This document shows positions 63,561 to 64,000 of a stretch of DNA of 64,000 nt, piece after piece. The translations under genes were made by a program, and so were the position numbers. How positions within the stretch are numbered: position 1 is the first letter of the stretch; every line of letters begins with the position of its first letter. This stretch comes from Sphingobium sp. WTD-1 (GTDB lineage Bacteria; Pseudomonadota; Alphaproteobacteria; Sphingomonadales; Sphingomonadaceae): assembly GCF_030128825.1 (NCBI RefSeq), contig NZ_CP119127.1, forward strand, positions 1,302,001 to 1,366,000. Reading direction: 5' to 3'. The notes below the pieces were generated by a model. The model did not search any database. It was not told the origin of the DNA and saw nothing but the letters and a program-made list of their open reading frames with translations.

Positions 63561-64000
63561 ATGCAGCCCGAATTTCAGCTCCCAGAGCCGCTCTCGCAGC
63601 GGCGCATTGTCGTTGCCATGTCCGGTGGCGTGGACAGCAGCGTCGTCGCTGCGCTGGCCGCCAAGACCGGCGCGGAAGTGATCGGCGTGACGCTCCAGCT
63701 CTATGATCATGGCGCCGCCGTCGGCCGCACCGGCAGCTGCTGCGCGGGGCAGGATATCCGCGATGCGCGCGCCGTCGCCGACCGCATCGGCATTGCGCAT
63801 TATGTCTTTGATTATGAAAGCCAGTTTCGCGATTCGGTGATCGCCGACTTCGCCGATGAATATATGGCCGGCCGCACCCCCATCCCCTGCGTCAAATGCA
63901 ATATGGGGGTGAAGTTCACCGACCTGTTCCAGATCGCGCGCGACCTGGGTGCCGATTGCCTGGCGACCGGCCATTATGTCCGCCGGGTCGAAGGGCCGCA
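63561..64000 (+). CDS. mnmA: tRNA-specific 2-thiouridylase MnmA (5' part, cut by window edge)
   Basis: About 146 residues are visible from ATG 63561. The P-loop pyrophosphatase motif [13 protein letters not shown] is at residues 20-32, and the first catalytic cysteine lies in [14 protein letters not shown]. MnmA activates and thiolates U34 of tRNAs for Lys, Glu and Gln. The ATG at 63561 gives the family-typical [20 protein letters not shown] lead. It is divergent from sciP. Confidence 0.95.
   Translation, partial: MQPEFQLPEPLSQRRIVVAMSGGVDSSVVAALAAKTGAEVIGVTLQLYDHGAAVGRTGSCCAGQDIRDARAVADRIGIAHYVFDYESQFRDSVIADFADEYMAGRTPIPCVKCNMGVKFTDLFQIARDLGADCLATGHYVRRVEGP

Noticed and set aside
1..64000. 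CRISPR array, prophage, transposase or integrase
   Set aside because: No regularly spaced direct repeats and no transposase, integrase or phage structural motifs were found.

Overview
The window is high-GC chromosomal DNA from an alphaproteobacterium, most likely a sphingomonad (Sphingobium/Sphingomonas type). The clues are an UrcA-family exported protein, a SciP/DUF1153 cell-cycle regulator, a hemC-hemD-mitofilin operon divergent from tsaD-gpsA, COQ9, a DUF1674 (SDHAF4-like) protein, an htpX-DUF1674-rsmB-rpe-heparinase-purH neighbourhood, and short interspersed palindromic repeats. I see no rRNA, tRNA, prophage, insertion sequence, integrase or CRISPR array. Almost everything is housekeeping or ordinary accessory metabolism, and genus assignment is inference from protein resemblance only.

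Layout. 1-9.7 kb: a LysE exporter (cut by the left edge), rplT-rpmI, an AsmA-like protein, two VOC proteins, a macrodomain hydrolase, hisN, a DUF2269/SDR pair and prs. 9.9-18.9 kb: nadE, gltX, an alpha/beta hydrolase, the heme operon hemC-hemD-mitofilin, then tsaD-gpsA. 18.9-26.4 kb: a Wzx-like flippase, adenosine kinase, an EI24 protein with a lipoprotein, queG, an ABC-2 exporter pair and a Tat-type msrB. 26.3-30 kb: a three-gene envelope-glycan cluster (FAD oxidoreductase, GtrA, large GT-C-like membrane protein). 30.2-43.4 kb: urcA, purH, an S9 peptidase, a GT87 protein, heparinase-rpe, a PAS protein, rsmB, htpX with a coupled small membrane gene, DUF1674 and galU. 43.7-50.3 kb: an epimerase-like protein, ssb, feoAB, COQ9, an EamA transporter and an old-yellow-enzyme reductase. 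50.4-53.8 kb: the riboflavin genes ribD-ribE-ribB-ribH. 53.8-64 kb: a TonB transducer, an EF-hand protein, DUF445, an RND pump with its adaptor, two small GlsB/YeaQ proteins, sciP and the start of mnmA (cut by the right edge).

How genes work together. Riboflavin synthesis is nearly complete, but the RibB protein carries a degenerate GTP cyclohydrolase II domain, so that first step must be encoded elsewhere. HemC and HemD make uroporphyrinogen III. FeoA and FeoB import ferrous iron. The flippase, galU, GT87, GtrA, GT-C and heparinase genes point to surface polysaccharide metabolism. PurH, prs, adenosine kinase and nadE form a nucleotide and cofactor theme without being one operon.

The most interesting item is RibB: a helix-turn-helix domain is fused in front of DHBP synthase, with a cluster of TGTGA/TCACA palindromes just upstream of its start. 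Other regulatory-looking DNA includes a perfect 17-bp palindrome between an EamA transporter and an old yellow enzyme, repeated CAACATCAA motifs between tonB and an EF-hand gene, and several families of palindromic intergenic repeats. A 57-aa DUF1674 gene at 41619-41792 is easy to miss by length filters. I found no clear evidence of an entirely new system.
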